Below are positions 6,681 through 12,765 of a DNA stretch of 12,765 nucleotides, in pieces. The notes beneath the pieces were generated by a model. The model saw nothing but the letters and a program-made list of their open reading frames with translations, had not been told where the DNA came from and did no database searches. This stretch comes from Rhodoferax sp. (GTDB lineage Bacteria; Pseudomonadota; Gammaproteobacteria; Burkholderiales; Burkholderiaceae_C): contig JAQTSL010000076.1 in NCBI GenBank assembly GCA_028711355.1, positions 1-12,765 on the forward strand, given 5' to 3'. The position numbers and the translations under genes are program-made. How positions within the stretch are numbered: position 1 is the stretch's first letter; every line of letters starts with the position of its first letter.

Positions 6681-7715
6681 TCAGCGAACCGGGTAGGCGT
6701 ACATCAGGCCGCCATGGTTCCACTGGTTGTTGACACCGCGTGGCAGACCCAGGGCTGATTTCGGGCCGACGTTGCGTTCAAAGATTTCGCCGTAGTTGCC
6801 GGTGGCCTTGATGGCGTTGGCCATCCAGTCCTTGCTCAGGCCGAGCAACTTGCCGGTATCTTCAGAGACACCCAGAATGCGCTTGACCACCGGGTCGGCG
6901 CTTTCAGCCTTGAGCTTGTCAACGGTGGCCTGGGTGATGCCGTATTCTTCGGCTTCAAGCAAGCCGTAAATGGTCCACTTGACGATGGCAAACCATTCGT
7001 CGTCACCCCGGCGCACCATCGGGCCCAGCGGTTCTTTGGAGATCAGCTCGGGCAAAATCAGATGGTCAGCCGGTTTGGCGGCCTTCTTGTTGCGCGTTGA
7101 GGCCAGGCCCGAGGCGTCAGTGGTGTAGGCGATGCAACGGCCGGTGAAATAGGCGTTTTCAGCGGCTTCGAGCTGTTCAAACACCACCGGCTTGATGCCG
7201 AGCTTGTTGGCCTTGGAGTAGTCGGTCAGGTTCTTTTCGGTGGTGGTGCCAGACTGCACGCAAACCGTTTGACCCTTGAGCTGCTTGGCGCTCTTGATCT
7301 TGCTCTTGACCGGTACCATGAAACCTTGGCCGTCGTAATACGTCGTCACGGTCGAGTTCAACCCGAGCGAAGCGTCGCGTGTCAGGGTGAAGGTGGTGTT
7401 GCGCGACAGCACATCGACTTCGCCAGACTGCAACGCGGTAAAGCGCTGTTGCGCGTTCAGCGGCACGTACTTGACTTTTTCAGCGTCACCCAGGGTGGCG
7501 GCAGCTACAGCGCGGCAAATATCGACATCCAGCCCAGTCCACTTGCCAGCGGTATCGGCGGCACCAAAACCGGCCAAACCGGTGTTGACGCCGCAGGTGA
7601 CCTGGCCTTTGGCTTTGATGCCGTCCAGGGTTTTGCCAGCGTGGGCGGGCAAGGCGGCCAGGGTTGCAAGAGCGGCTGCAACGACAGCCAGGGTTTTAAG
7701 AGACGCAATGCGCAT
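6681..7715 (-). CDS. aapJ: AapJ, periplasmic L-amino acid-binding protein
   Basis: A 344-residue substrate-binding protein that captures L-amino acids in the periplasm and delivers them to AapQM. The N-terminus is a Sec signal peptide: MRIASLK, a hydrophobic run (8-23) and AHA (24-26), with cleavage likely before G27. The mature part is an SBP_bac_3 domain with GKTLDGIKAKGQVTCGVNTG (27-46), DVDICRAVAAATLGD, then RFTALQSGEVDVLSRNTT and the AapJ-typical C-terminus NYGEIFERNVGPKSALGLPRG (about 312-332) ending in GGLMYAYPVR. Two cysteines, C42 and C152, may form a disulfide as in related proteins. GGAG (complement of 7725-7728) lies 9 nt before the ATG. It is the first gene of the aap operon and is followed by a strong terminator. 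In related bacteria these operons respond to nitrogen supply; I found no clear NtrC or sigma-54 site here. Confidence 0.96.
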   Translation of the reverse strand: MRIASLKTLAVVAAALATLAALPAHAGKTLDGIKAKGQVTCGVNTGLAGFGAADTAGKWTGLDVDICRAVAAATLGDAEKVKYVPLNAQQRFTALQSGEVDVLSRNTTFTLTRDASLGLNSTVTTYYDGQGFMVPVKSKIKSAKQLKGQTVCVQSGTTTEKNLTDYSKANKLGIKPVVFEQLEAAENAYFTGRCIAYTTDASGLASTRNKKAAKPADHLILPELISKEPLGPMVRRGDDEWFAIVKWTIYGLLEAEEYGITQATVDKLKAESADPVVKRILGVSEDTGKLLGLSKDWMANAIKATGNYGEIFERNVGPKSALGLPRGVNNQWNHGGLMYAYPVR

Positions 7716-7963
7716 GGGTGTTAACTCCAGTTGATAAAAAATTTTGGAAATGCGGCCCGAACAAGCTGCAAAATCCGCAGGTGCCGCACTTTAACAGTGC
7801 CTCGACAAAGGCAAACTACGGGTTTACGCTTGAACGCTATGCGATTTATTCATAACTTTATTCAGATCGCTGGTGATCGATGTGTAAGCAGTAAACGTGC
7901 CATCACCGTGGAAGTGTTGCTGTTCTTGGCAATTTTGAAGCGTTGGTCAAGCAGGAGTCCGGT
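7716..7963. promoter_or_regulatory. Divergent regulatory gap between aapJ and the K+ channel gene
   Basis: This 248-bp gap should hold the aap promoter (minus) and the channel promoter (plus). It is more AT-rich than its flanks around 7840-7865. A plus-strand candidate is TTGAAC (7830-7835), 17 bp, TAACTT (7853-7858), which is a weak match. For the minus strand I saw no convincing pair. A 15-bp dyad, GCACT (7786-7790) and AGTGC (7796-7800) around TTAAC, could be an operator or leader hairpin about 70 bp upstream of aapJ. Leader dyads TGCGG/CCGCA (7751-7755, 7775-7779) are also present. All are suggestions only. Confidence 0.35.
7953..7957 (+). promoter_or_regulatory. Ribosome binding site choosing GTG 7964 as channel start
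   Basis: AGGAG lies 6 nt before the GTG at 7964. The reading frame stays open to a TTG at 7943, but that codon has no comparable site and would put the ribosome site inside the coding region. The GTG start is therefore preferred. Confidence 0.75.
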
Positions 7964-8812
7964 GTGAAGACAGAACTTCTGGGTAAGCCCCTGACCGGCT
8001 GGCGGCTGCGGCTCTACACTGTCATTTTTGAGGCCGATACCCGCGCCGGGCGCTGGTTTGACCAGGCGTTGATTGCCATTATTCTGGCCAGCGTGGCCGT
8101 TGTCATGGCTGACAGTGTGCACGATGTTCGGCTGCACTTTCACTGGCAGTTGACGCTGGCCGAATGGGCCTTTACCTTGCTCTTTACGCTGGAATACGTG
8201 GCGCGCCTGTCGTGCGTGCGCCATCCGCTGCGCTACGCTTTAAGCTTCTTCGGCGTGATTGATTTGCTGGCGCTGCTGCCGACTTATTTGGCGCTGCTGT
8301 TCCCCGAGGTGGGGGTGCTGATTGACGTGCGCATCTTGCGTCTGCTGCGGGTGTTTCGGGTCTTCAAGCTGACCGCTTATGTGTCCGAGTACCAGGCCAT
8401 TGGCCAGGCTTTGCGCGCCAGCCAACGCAAAATCATGGTGTTTTTGGCGGCGGTGCTGATGATTGTGCTGGTGATCGGCACGCTGATGTACGTGGTGGAA
8501 GGGCCCGAGAACGGCTACACCAGTATTCCGGTGTCGATCTACTGGGCCATCACCACCATGACCACCGTTGGCTTTGGTGACATCACGCCCAAGACCGACC
8601 TCGGGCGCCTGATCGCCTCGGCCATGATGTTGCTCGGCTGGGGCACGCTGGCGGTACCCACCGGCATCGTTACCGCCGAGATGACGTTTGCCCGCAAATC
8701 GCCCACTACCACCACCCGTACCTGCCAAGAGTGTCTGACCGAAGGGCACCTGCCCGATGCCAATTTTTGCCGCCATTGCGGTGCGCGCCTGCCGGACTAT
8801 GCCCACGAATAG
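7964..8812 (+). CDS. Voltage-gated K+ channel (6 TM) with C-terminal zinc ribbon
   Basis: A 282-residue inner-membrane channel of the Kv-like ion transport family. From the GTG start: S1 about 32-50, S2 about 65-82, S3 about 95-113, and a classic voltage-sensor S4 with R123, R126, R129, R132 and K135 at every third position. S5 is about 158-178, and the pore loop ends in the selectivity filter TTVGFGD (200-206), diagnostic for K+. S6 follows to about 240. The short cytoplasmic tail ends in a zinc-ribbon-like C254-x2-C257, then C269-x2-C272 inside DANFCRHCGARL, so it may bind zinc or tune gating. The protein would assemble as a tetramer. No other transport gene adjoins it on this strand, and the next gene is 221 bp away. 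K+ selectivity is firm from the filter; voltage gating is inferred from S4. Confidence 0.93.
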   Translation: MKTELLGKPLTGWRLRLYTVIFEADTRAGRWFDQALIAIILASVAVVMADSVHDVRLHFHWQLTLAEWAFTLLFTLEYVARLSCVRHPLRYALSFFGVIDLLALLPTYLALLFPEVGVLIDVRILRLLRVFRVFKLTAYVSEYQAIGQALRASQRKIMVFLAAVLMIVLVIGTLMYVVEGPENGYTSIPVSIYWAITTMTTVGFGDITPKTDLGRLIASAMMLLGWGTLAVPTGIVTAEMTFARKSPTTTTRTCQECLTEGHLPDANFCRHCGARLPDYAHE

Positions 8813-8987
8813 TGCATGGCAGACGCTGGTTGCGATAGCATTGAGGTGCATATTGACGCCACCCCTTGAAACAGGTGGTTTGAATCCGTCACCGTTGCCG
8901 GCGCAAACCAGCCGGGCTGGCCGAAACACAAACGCTTTGGCCGACCGTGTGGTGCTGCTGCAGGCCCGTTACGCTTAAAGCCTTTTT
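8813..8987 (+). other. Intergenic stretch after the channel gene, possible gene remnant
   Basis: No confident gene lies here. One plus-strand frame stays open to the TAA at 8976-8978. Its last 23 codons (8907-8975; ...NALADRVVLLQARYA) have coding-like composition, with mostly G or C in third positions, but there is no plausible start with a ribosome site outside the channel gene. It could be the tail of a decayed gene or chance in GC-rich DNA. A small CCACC/GGTGG dyad (8859-8863, 8874-8878) is present but has no U-tract, so I see no terminator for the channel gene. Confidence 0.25.
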
Positions 8988-9023
8988 AGCCTCTAGACCT
9001 TACAAATAAAGCGCAAGCAGCTA
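8987..9023. repeat. Degenerate palindrome upstream of the serine hydrolase gene
   Basis: Arms AGCCTCTAGACCTT (8988-9001) and AAGCGCAAGCAGCT (9009-9022) pair at 9 of 14 positions around a 7-nt ACAAATA loop, with one more pair outside (T8987-A9023). The AAGCGC...AGCAGCTATT wording resembles a dispersed intergenic palindrome that I remember from Comamonadaceae genomes; that is recollection, not a search result. It ends 10 bp before the hydrolase ATG, where a ribosome site would normally lie. Confidence 0.4.
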
Positions 9024-9033
9024 TTGAATTGAT

Positions 9034-10215
9034 ATGACACTGGCATCCGTTTCCCCAGAAAAAATTGGTTTGAATACCGAACGCCTGCAACGACTGATGA
9101 CCGTGCTGCAAGCCGAGGTGGACAAAAAGCGCCTACCTGGTGCGGTGGCGCTGGTGGCGCGCCACGGCAAGACAGCGTTGCACGCCAGTGTCGGTCAGCT
9201 CAACCCGGCCACTGGCGTGGCCATGCCGCTGGAGGCACGCTTTCGCATCTATTCCATGACCAAACCGATTGTGTCGGTGGCGGCGATGCTGCTGGTGGAG
9301 CGGGGTCAACTGCTGTTGAGTGACGCCGTCAGCAGCCACCTGCCCGAGTTTGCCGGGCAGCAGGTGGCCGGCTCCGACGATCACTTGCAGCCGGTGCTGC
9401 GCGACGCTACGGTGCACGACTTGCTGCGCCACACAGCGGGTCTGACGTATGAGTTTTTGGGCGCCAGTGCGGTGCAGCGCCAGTACAGCCAGTTGCGGCT
9501 GGGCTCGCGCGAGCGCACTTTGGCCGACTTCACCCGGCAATTGGCCAGCGTGGCGCTGATGGCCCAGCCCGGCAGCGCGTTCGAGTACAGCCGCGCCACC
9601 GACGTGCTGGGCCGCGTGATTGAGGTGGTGTCGGGCCAGAGCCTGCCAGACTTTTTGCGCGAACAGATATTTGAGCCGCTGGGTATGCCCGACACCGCGT
9701 TCAATGTGCCGCCCGCTTTTCACGACCACATTGCCGAGCCTTTTGTACGCGACCCCGACGGTGGCATCCAGATGCGTGTGATCGACGTGCGCAGCGACCC
9801 GGTGCTGGCCTCGGGCGGTGGCGGCCTGATTGCTACCGCGCAGGACTACGCGCGCTTTTTGCAGTTCATGTTGAACCGGGGGGAGCTCGACGGCGTGCGT
9901 TTGCTGGGGCCGCGCACGGTGGACTTTATGACCAGCGACCACTTGGGCGAGATCCCGGTGGCCAGCGCCGGTTCGCGCGCGCTGCTGCCGCCGGGGCACG
10001 GCTTTGGTCTGGGCTTTGCGGTGCGCCAGCAGTTGGGCGGGGCGCCGGTACCGGGCTCGGTCGGCAGCTATTTTTGGGGTGGTCTGGCCGGCACCACTTT
10101 TTTTGTCGATCCGGCGCTGGATTTGTTTGCCATCCTGATGCTGCAAGCGCCCAACCAGCGCGAGTATTACCGGATGCTGTTTTGCGACCTGGTCTATGCG
10201 GCGGTGCTCGATTGA
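9034..10215 (+). CDS. Serine hydrolase of the class C beta-lactamase family (EstB-like esterase)
   Basis: A 393-residue protein of the Beta-lactamase family PF00144. The catalytic S74-x-x-K77 (SMTK) sits at the usual distance from the N-terminus. The second motif is Y185-S-R in FEYSRATDVLG, as in EstB-type esterases, in place of the Y-x-N of true AmpC enzymes. The third region is WGGLAGT (348-354). Other family marks are LLRHTAGLTYE (130-140), FEPLGMPDT (213-221) and GGGGLIATAQDYARF (261-275). There is no signal peptide, so it is probably cytoplasmic and more likely an esterase, transesterase or peptidase than an antibiotic-resistance enzyme; the substrate cannot be told. There is no clear ribosome site before ATG 9034, but the protein starts at the normal family position (SPEKIGLNTERLQRL). 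It overlaps dinG by 4 bases (TTGA), suggesting co-transcription. Confidence 0.9.
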   Translation: MTLASVSPEKIGLNTERLQRLMTVLQAEVDKKRLPGAVALVARHGKTALHASVGQLNPATGVAMPLEARFRIYSMTKPIVSVAAMLLVERGQLLLSDAVSSHLPEFAGQQVAGSDDHLQPVLRDATVHDLLRHTAGLTYEFLGASAVQRQYSQLRLGSRERTLADFTRQLASVALMAQPGSAFEYSRATDVLGRVIEVVSGQSLPDFLREQIFEPLGMPDTAFNVPPAFHDHIAEPFVRDPDGGIQMRVIDVRSDPVLASGGGGLIATAQDYARFLQFMLNRGELDGVRLLGPRTVDFMTSDHLGEIPVASAGSRALLPPGHGFGLGFAVRQQLGGAPVPGSVGSYFWGGLAGTTFFVDPALDLFAILMLQAPNQREYYRMLFCDLVYAAVLD

Positions 10216-12377
10216 GCGACGCTGACGCTGACCTGGCCGCACTGTCACTGGCGGCTTTTGACCAGGTGGTGGCCGCCACCCCAGGCTTTCGCCCGCGGGT
10301 CGGCCAGCGCGCCATGGCCGAGCGTATTGCCAGCGCGCTGCATGACGTGACGTTGGGTGACAGCGTTGAGCCCGACGCAGCGATCGCGGTGATTCAGGCC
10401 GGCACGGGCGTCGGCAAGTCCGCTGCTTATCTGTCCACCACGGTGGCGCTGGCGCTGGCGCGCAACACTCGTGTGGTGGTTTCTACCGCTACCGTGGCGC
10501 TGCAAGAGCAGCTCATGAGCAAAGACCTGCCCGCGCTGGCGGCGGTGCTGGAGCAACCGTTTGCCTACGCGCTGGCCAAGGGGCGTGGCCGCTATGTCTG
10601 CAAGCTCAAGCTGGAGCGACTGGCCGGTGCTGGCAGCGACGGCGCGGCCGACCTGTTCAATGATGATGACGACGCACCGGCGTCGGCACCGCAAACCAAT
10701 CGCCGGCCGCGCCAACGCCAGGATGGGCTGGACCCGATCGCGCGGCGTATGCAGCTTTACGGCGCGTTGGCAAAAGCCCTGGTCAGCGGTCAGTGGGACG
10801 GCGACCGCGACAGCCTGTCGGAGCAACCCGACCCGCGCGACTGGTCCCCACTGGCGGCCGAACGCCACACCTGCACGGCGCGGCACTGTCCGCGTTTTCG
10901 CGACTGTAGTTACTACAACGCGCGCGCCGAGTTGGCGCAGGCGCAGGTGATTGTGGCCAACCACGACCTGGTACTGGCCTCGATCGGCAGCAACGCCTTG
11001 CCCGAGCTGAACAAATGCCTGCTGGTGTTTGACGAAGGCCACCACCTGCCGGCCGTGGCACTGAACCAGTTTTCCGGCAGCATGGACTTGACCGGTCTGC
11101 GCTGGCTCGAAAAAATGCCGCGCGTGCTGCACGATGTAGCCGAGAAGCTGGGCGTAGCTGTGGTGCAGGACGTGACCACGCTGGCGCAGCAGCTCAATGT
11201 GGCGCTACAAGACGCCGGGCGCATCAGCATGGATTTGCTGCGCGACGTGACGGCCAGTTTTGATACGGTTTATCGCTTCAAGGACGGCGTGTTGCCAGAC
11301 GCGTTGATTGAACCAATGACGCTGATCCAGGGCCATGCGAGCGCGCTGTCAGACGTGCTCGAAGAGCTCGGCGCCGAGCTCAAAGCGCGCGCCAAAGAAG
11401 ACCCGTCGCAGGCGGCGCATTCGGCGCTGCAATACGCCCGCCTGGGCCAGATGGCGCCGCGTCTGACCAGCGTGGTCACCACCGGCTCCATGCTGCTTAC
11501 GCACGCGGCACAGCCGATGGCCAAATGGCTACAGGCTGATACCAGCAGTGGCCAGGTGGCGTTGAGCGCGCACGCCTGCCCGCTCGTGCCAGGCGACCTG
11601 CTGCGCCAGCATCTGTGGTGCCAAGTACGTGGCGCCGTGGTGACGTCGGCCACCTTGACCAGTTGTGGCACGTTTGATTATTTTTTGGCCGAGGCCGGGC
11701 TGGCTGATTTGCCGCAGGTCTGCACGCTGGCGGTGCAAAGCCCGTTTGACTACCGTACGCAGGGTCAGTTGACGGTGGTCGATACGCTGGCCGACCCGCG
11801 CAACGTCGAGGCCTACACCGGCGAGATGATTGCCGCGCTGCTGGTCGATTTGCGCCAGGTGGCCCACGGCGCGCTGGCGCTGTTTACCTCGCGCGTGCAG
11901 ATGAAAGCGGCCGTGGCTGCGCTGGATGCAGAGTTGCAGGAGGTGGTGCTGGTGCAGGGCCAGACGTCGCGCAACCGGCTGATTGGCAGCCACCTGGCGC
12001 GGGTCGAATCGGGCCAGCCGTCGGTGATTTTTGGCATGCAGTCGTTTGGCGAGGGGCTTGACTTGCCGGGCCAATTGTGCGAGACCGTGTTCATTGCCAA
12101 GCTGCCGTTTGCTTCGCCGTCCGACCCGGTCGAAGAAGCACGCGCCGAGTGGCTCAAGCACGAGGGGCGCGACCCGTTTGCCGAGCTGGTGGTGCCTGCC
12201 ACCGGTATTCGCCTGTTGCAGTGGACCGGCCGCGCGATCCGTTCCGAGACCGATCAGGCGCGCGTGGTGTGCTACGACAAACGCCTGCTGAGCCAGTCTT
12301 ATGGCCGGCTGATGTTGCGAGGTTTGCCGCCCTATGCCGTGCAGCGCCGGGTGCGCGGGCAAACGCTGCCGGTGTAG
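10212..12377 (+). CDS. dinG: DinG, iron-sulfur ATP-dependent DNA helicase
   Basis: A 721-residue XPD-like superfamily 2 helicase (E. coli DinG has 716), which unwinds DNA 5'-3' and resolves R-loops, D-loops and G-quadruplexes at replication-transcription conflicts. Numbering from TTG 10212: Walker A AGTGVGKS (63-70) and four Fe-S cysteines C130 (GRYVC), C221, C226 and C232. The last three have the same 5- and 6-residue spacing as I recall for E. coli DinG. Next come the DEGHHLP box (274-280), SFGEGLDLPG near the C-terminus and motif VI QWTGRAIRS (670-678), followed by DKRLLSQSYGR. An acidic, low-complexity insert (about 149-170, NDDDDAPASAPQ) lies between the first cysteine and the others. 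The frame is open upstream to 10074, but that extension lies inside the hydrolase gene and has no family similarity. The TTG at 10212 overlaps the hydrolase TGA and gives the usual N-terminus, though its ribosome site is weak. It is probably translated by coupling. Confidence 0.94.
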   Translation: MSDADADLAALSLAAFDQVVAATPGFRPRVGQRAMAERIASALHDVTLGDSVEPDAAIAVIQAGTGVGKSAAYLSTTVALALARNTRVVVSTATVALQEQLMSKDLPALAAVLEQPFAYALAKGRGRYVCKLKLERLAGAGSDGAADLFNDDDDAPASAPQTNRRPRQRQDGLDPIARRMQLYGALAKALVSGQWDGDRDSLSEQPDPRDWSPLAAERHTCTARHCPRFRDCSYYNARAELAQAQVIVANHDLVLASIGSNALPELNKCLLVFDEGHHLPAVALNQFSGSMDLTGLRWLEKMPRVLHDVAEKLGVAVVQDVTTLAQQLNVALQDAGRISMDLLRDVTASFDTVYRFKDGVLPDALIEPMTLIQGHASALSDVLEELGAELKARAKEDPSQAAHSALQYARLGQMAPRLTSVVTTGSMLLTHAAQPMAKWLQADTSSGQVALSAHACPLVPGDLLRQHLWCQVRGAVVTSATLTSCGTFDYFLAEAGLADLPQVCTLAVQSPFDYRTQGQLTVVDTLADPRNVEAYTGEMIAALLVDLRQVAHGALALFTSRVQMKAAVAALDAELQEVVLVQGQTSRNRLIGSHLARVESGQPSVIFGMQSFGEGLDLPGQLCETVFIAKLPFASPSDPVEEARAEWLKHEGRDPFAELVVPATGIRLLQWTGRAIRSETDQARVVCYDKRLLSQSYGRLMLRGLPPYAVQRRVRGQTLPV

Positions 12378-12469
12378 AGTTGTGCGGTAAATCCGACCCG
12401 GTAGCAGCGGCGCCTTGGCCGCGAACCGGCAGTTGGCTGTTGTTTCACGTTAATTTGAGAGCGTCAAAC

Positions 12470-12473
12470 GGAG
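12470..12473 (+). promoter_or_regulatory. Ribosome binding site for the right-edge membrane protein
   Basis: GGAG lies 7 nt before GTG 12481. An ATG one base pair over (12479) is followed at once by TGA and is not a usable start, so the site fixes GTG as the start. Confidence 0.6.
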
Positions 12474-12480
12474 AATAGAT

Positions 12481-12765
12481 GTGATCGATGTGTTGTTGAA
12501 ATTGCTGGGCCTGGTGGTGCGCGTGGGCTTGCTGCTGGCTGGTCTGGTGTTTGCGGCCAGTGTGCTGGTAGTTGCTTTTTTGGTCCTGATGCTGTGGCTG
12601 CTGCGTGCGTTGTGGTCCAAGTTGACCGGTCAACCGGTAAGCCCGTGGACGTTTCAGGTGAATCGGCAGGCCGTCTGGCAGCGCTTTAACCAACGGGCGC
12701 GGGGACGGCCCGGGTGCACTGATGATCCGCGCAATGTGGTGGATGTTGAGGTGAACGATGTCACC
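12481..12765 (+). CDS. Small membrane protein of unknown function (cut by window edge)
   Basis: The frame is open for 95 codons from GTG 12481 to the window end, with no stop reached. Residues about 4-43 are strongly hydrophobic (leucine/valine rich, with a single arginine at 14), enough for one long or two short membrane helices. A basic segment (RALWSKLTG, 42-50) follows, then a polar tail with several arginines and aromatic residues (W56, W66) that ends acidic (VVDVEVNDV). It is a conserved-hypothetical type; I cannot name it. The codon use is GC-rich like its neighbours, supporting a real gene. It lies 103 bp after dinG on the same strand, perhaps in the same transcript. Confidence 0.7.
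   Translation, partial: MIDVLLKLLGLVVRVGLLLAGLVFAASVLVVAFLVLMLWLLRALWSKLTGQPVSPWTFQVNRQAVWQRFNQRARGRPGCTDDPRNVVDVEVNDVT

Noticed and set aside
7760..7800. Sigma-54 (-24/-12) promoter for the aap operon, from a GGCAC...TTTTGC string on the minus strand
   Set aside because: The GG and GC elements are 14 bases apart where 10 are required, so the site does not fit.
7943..7963. TTG 7943 as start of the K+ channel
   Set aside because: No ribosome site precedes it, while AGGAG sits 6 nt before the in-frame GTG 7964.
10074..10211. N-terminal extension of DinG to TTG 10074
   Set aside because: It would lie wholly inside the hydrolase coding region, and its 46 residues show no similarity to DinG N-termini.
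9133..10248. Long minus-strand open frame (371 codons) antisense to the serine hydrolase gene
   Set aside because: Low-complexity Gln/His/Arg-rich translation with no recognisable domain; it mirrors the GC-rich codon pattern of the intact hydrolase gene.
10245..11132. Long minus-strand open frame (295 codons) antisense to dinG, and a similar one at 11529-12362
   Set aside because: Both are antisense to a helicase with all motifs intact; their translations are Arg/Gln/His rich without domains or ribosome sites.
12407..12422. Terminator after dinG (GCGGC/GCCGC hairpin)
   Set aside because: The stem has only 5 bp and no U-tract follows.

Overview
The window looks like ordinary chromosome from a betaproteobacterium, most likely Burkholderiales and probably Comamonadaceae (Rhodoferax/Polaromonas-like). 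This rests on high GC with GC-rich third positions, on the protein types and gene neighbourhoods (mog-darP beside pmbA, a complete aapJQMP operon, a DinG-type Fe-S helicase), and on intergenic palindromes of a kind I associate with that family. No tRNA, rRNA, insertion sequence, phage gene or CRISPR array is visible. The genus is inferred from memory, not from a search.

Left part (1-3303): on the minus strand, darP (yjgA, 50S ribosome maturation) is followed by mog (molybdenum cofactor biosynthesis), with a 4-base ATGA overlap; mog runs off the left edge. Only 23 bp separate darP from the divergent pmbA (tldE, a TldD/TldE protease subunit), and that gap carries facing -10-like boxes, so it may be a bidirectional promoter giving leaderless or nearly leaderless messages. 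A 74-bp palindromic element of the dispersed REP/MITE type lies after pmbA. Next comes a secreted FecR-domain protein with a twin-arginine-like signal and a conserved-looking Cys/His set.

Centre (3349-7715, minus strand): an ABC importer for L-amino acids. Transcription order is aapJ (periplasmic binding protein), aapQ and aapM (membrane subunits), aapP (ATPase). Two regulatory structures stand out: a textbook intrinsic terminator between aapJ and aapQ, which should let the binding protein be made in excess, and a 2.9-copy 58-bp tandem repeat that fills the gap between aapM and aapP, each unit able to fold into a long hairpin. The divergent gap (7716-7963) leads on the other side to a six-helix voltage-gated K+ channel with a C-terminal zinc ribbon.

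Right part (8813-12765): after a 221-bp gap holding a degenerate palindrome and a possible gene remnant, a class C beta-lactamase-fold serine hydrolase/esterase is followed, with a TTGA stop/start overlap, by dinG, an XPD-like 5'-3' DNA helicase with four iron-sulfur cysteines. A small membrane protein of unknown function begins near the right edge and is cut by it.

I found no convincing new multi-gene system. The most interesting signals are non-coding: the hairpin tandem array inside the aap operon, the intra-operon terminator, the 74-bp palindrome and the compact darP/pmbA divergent promoter.
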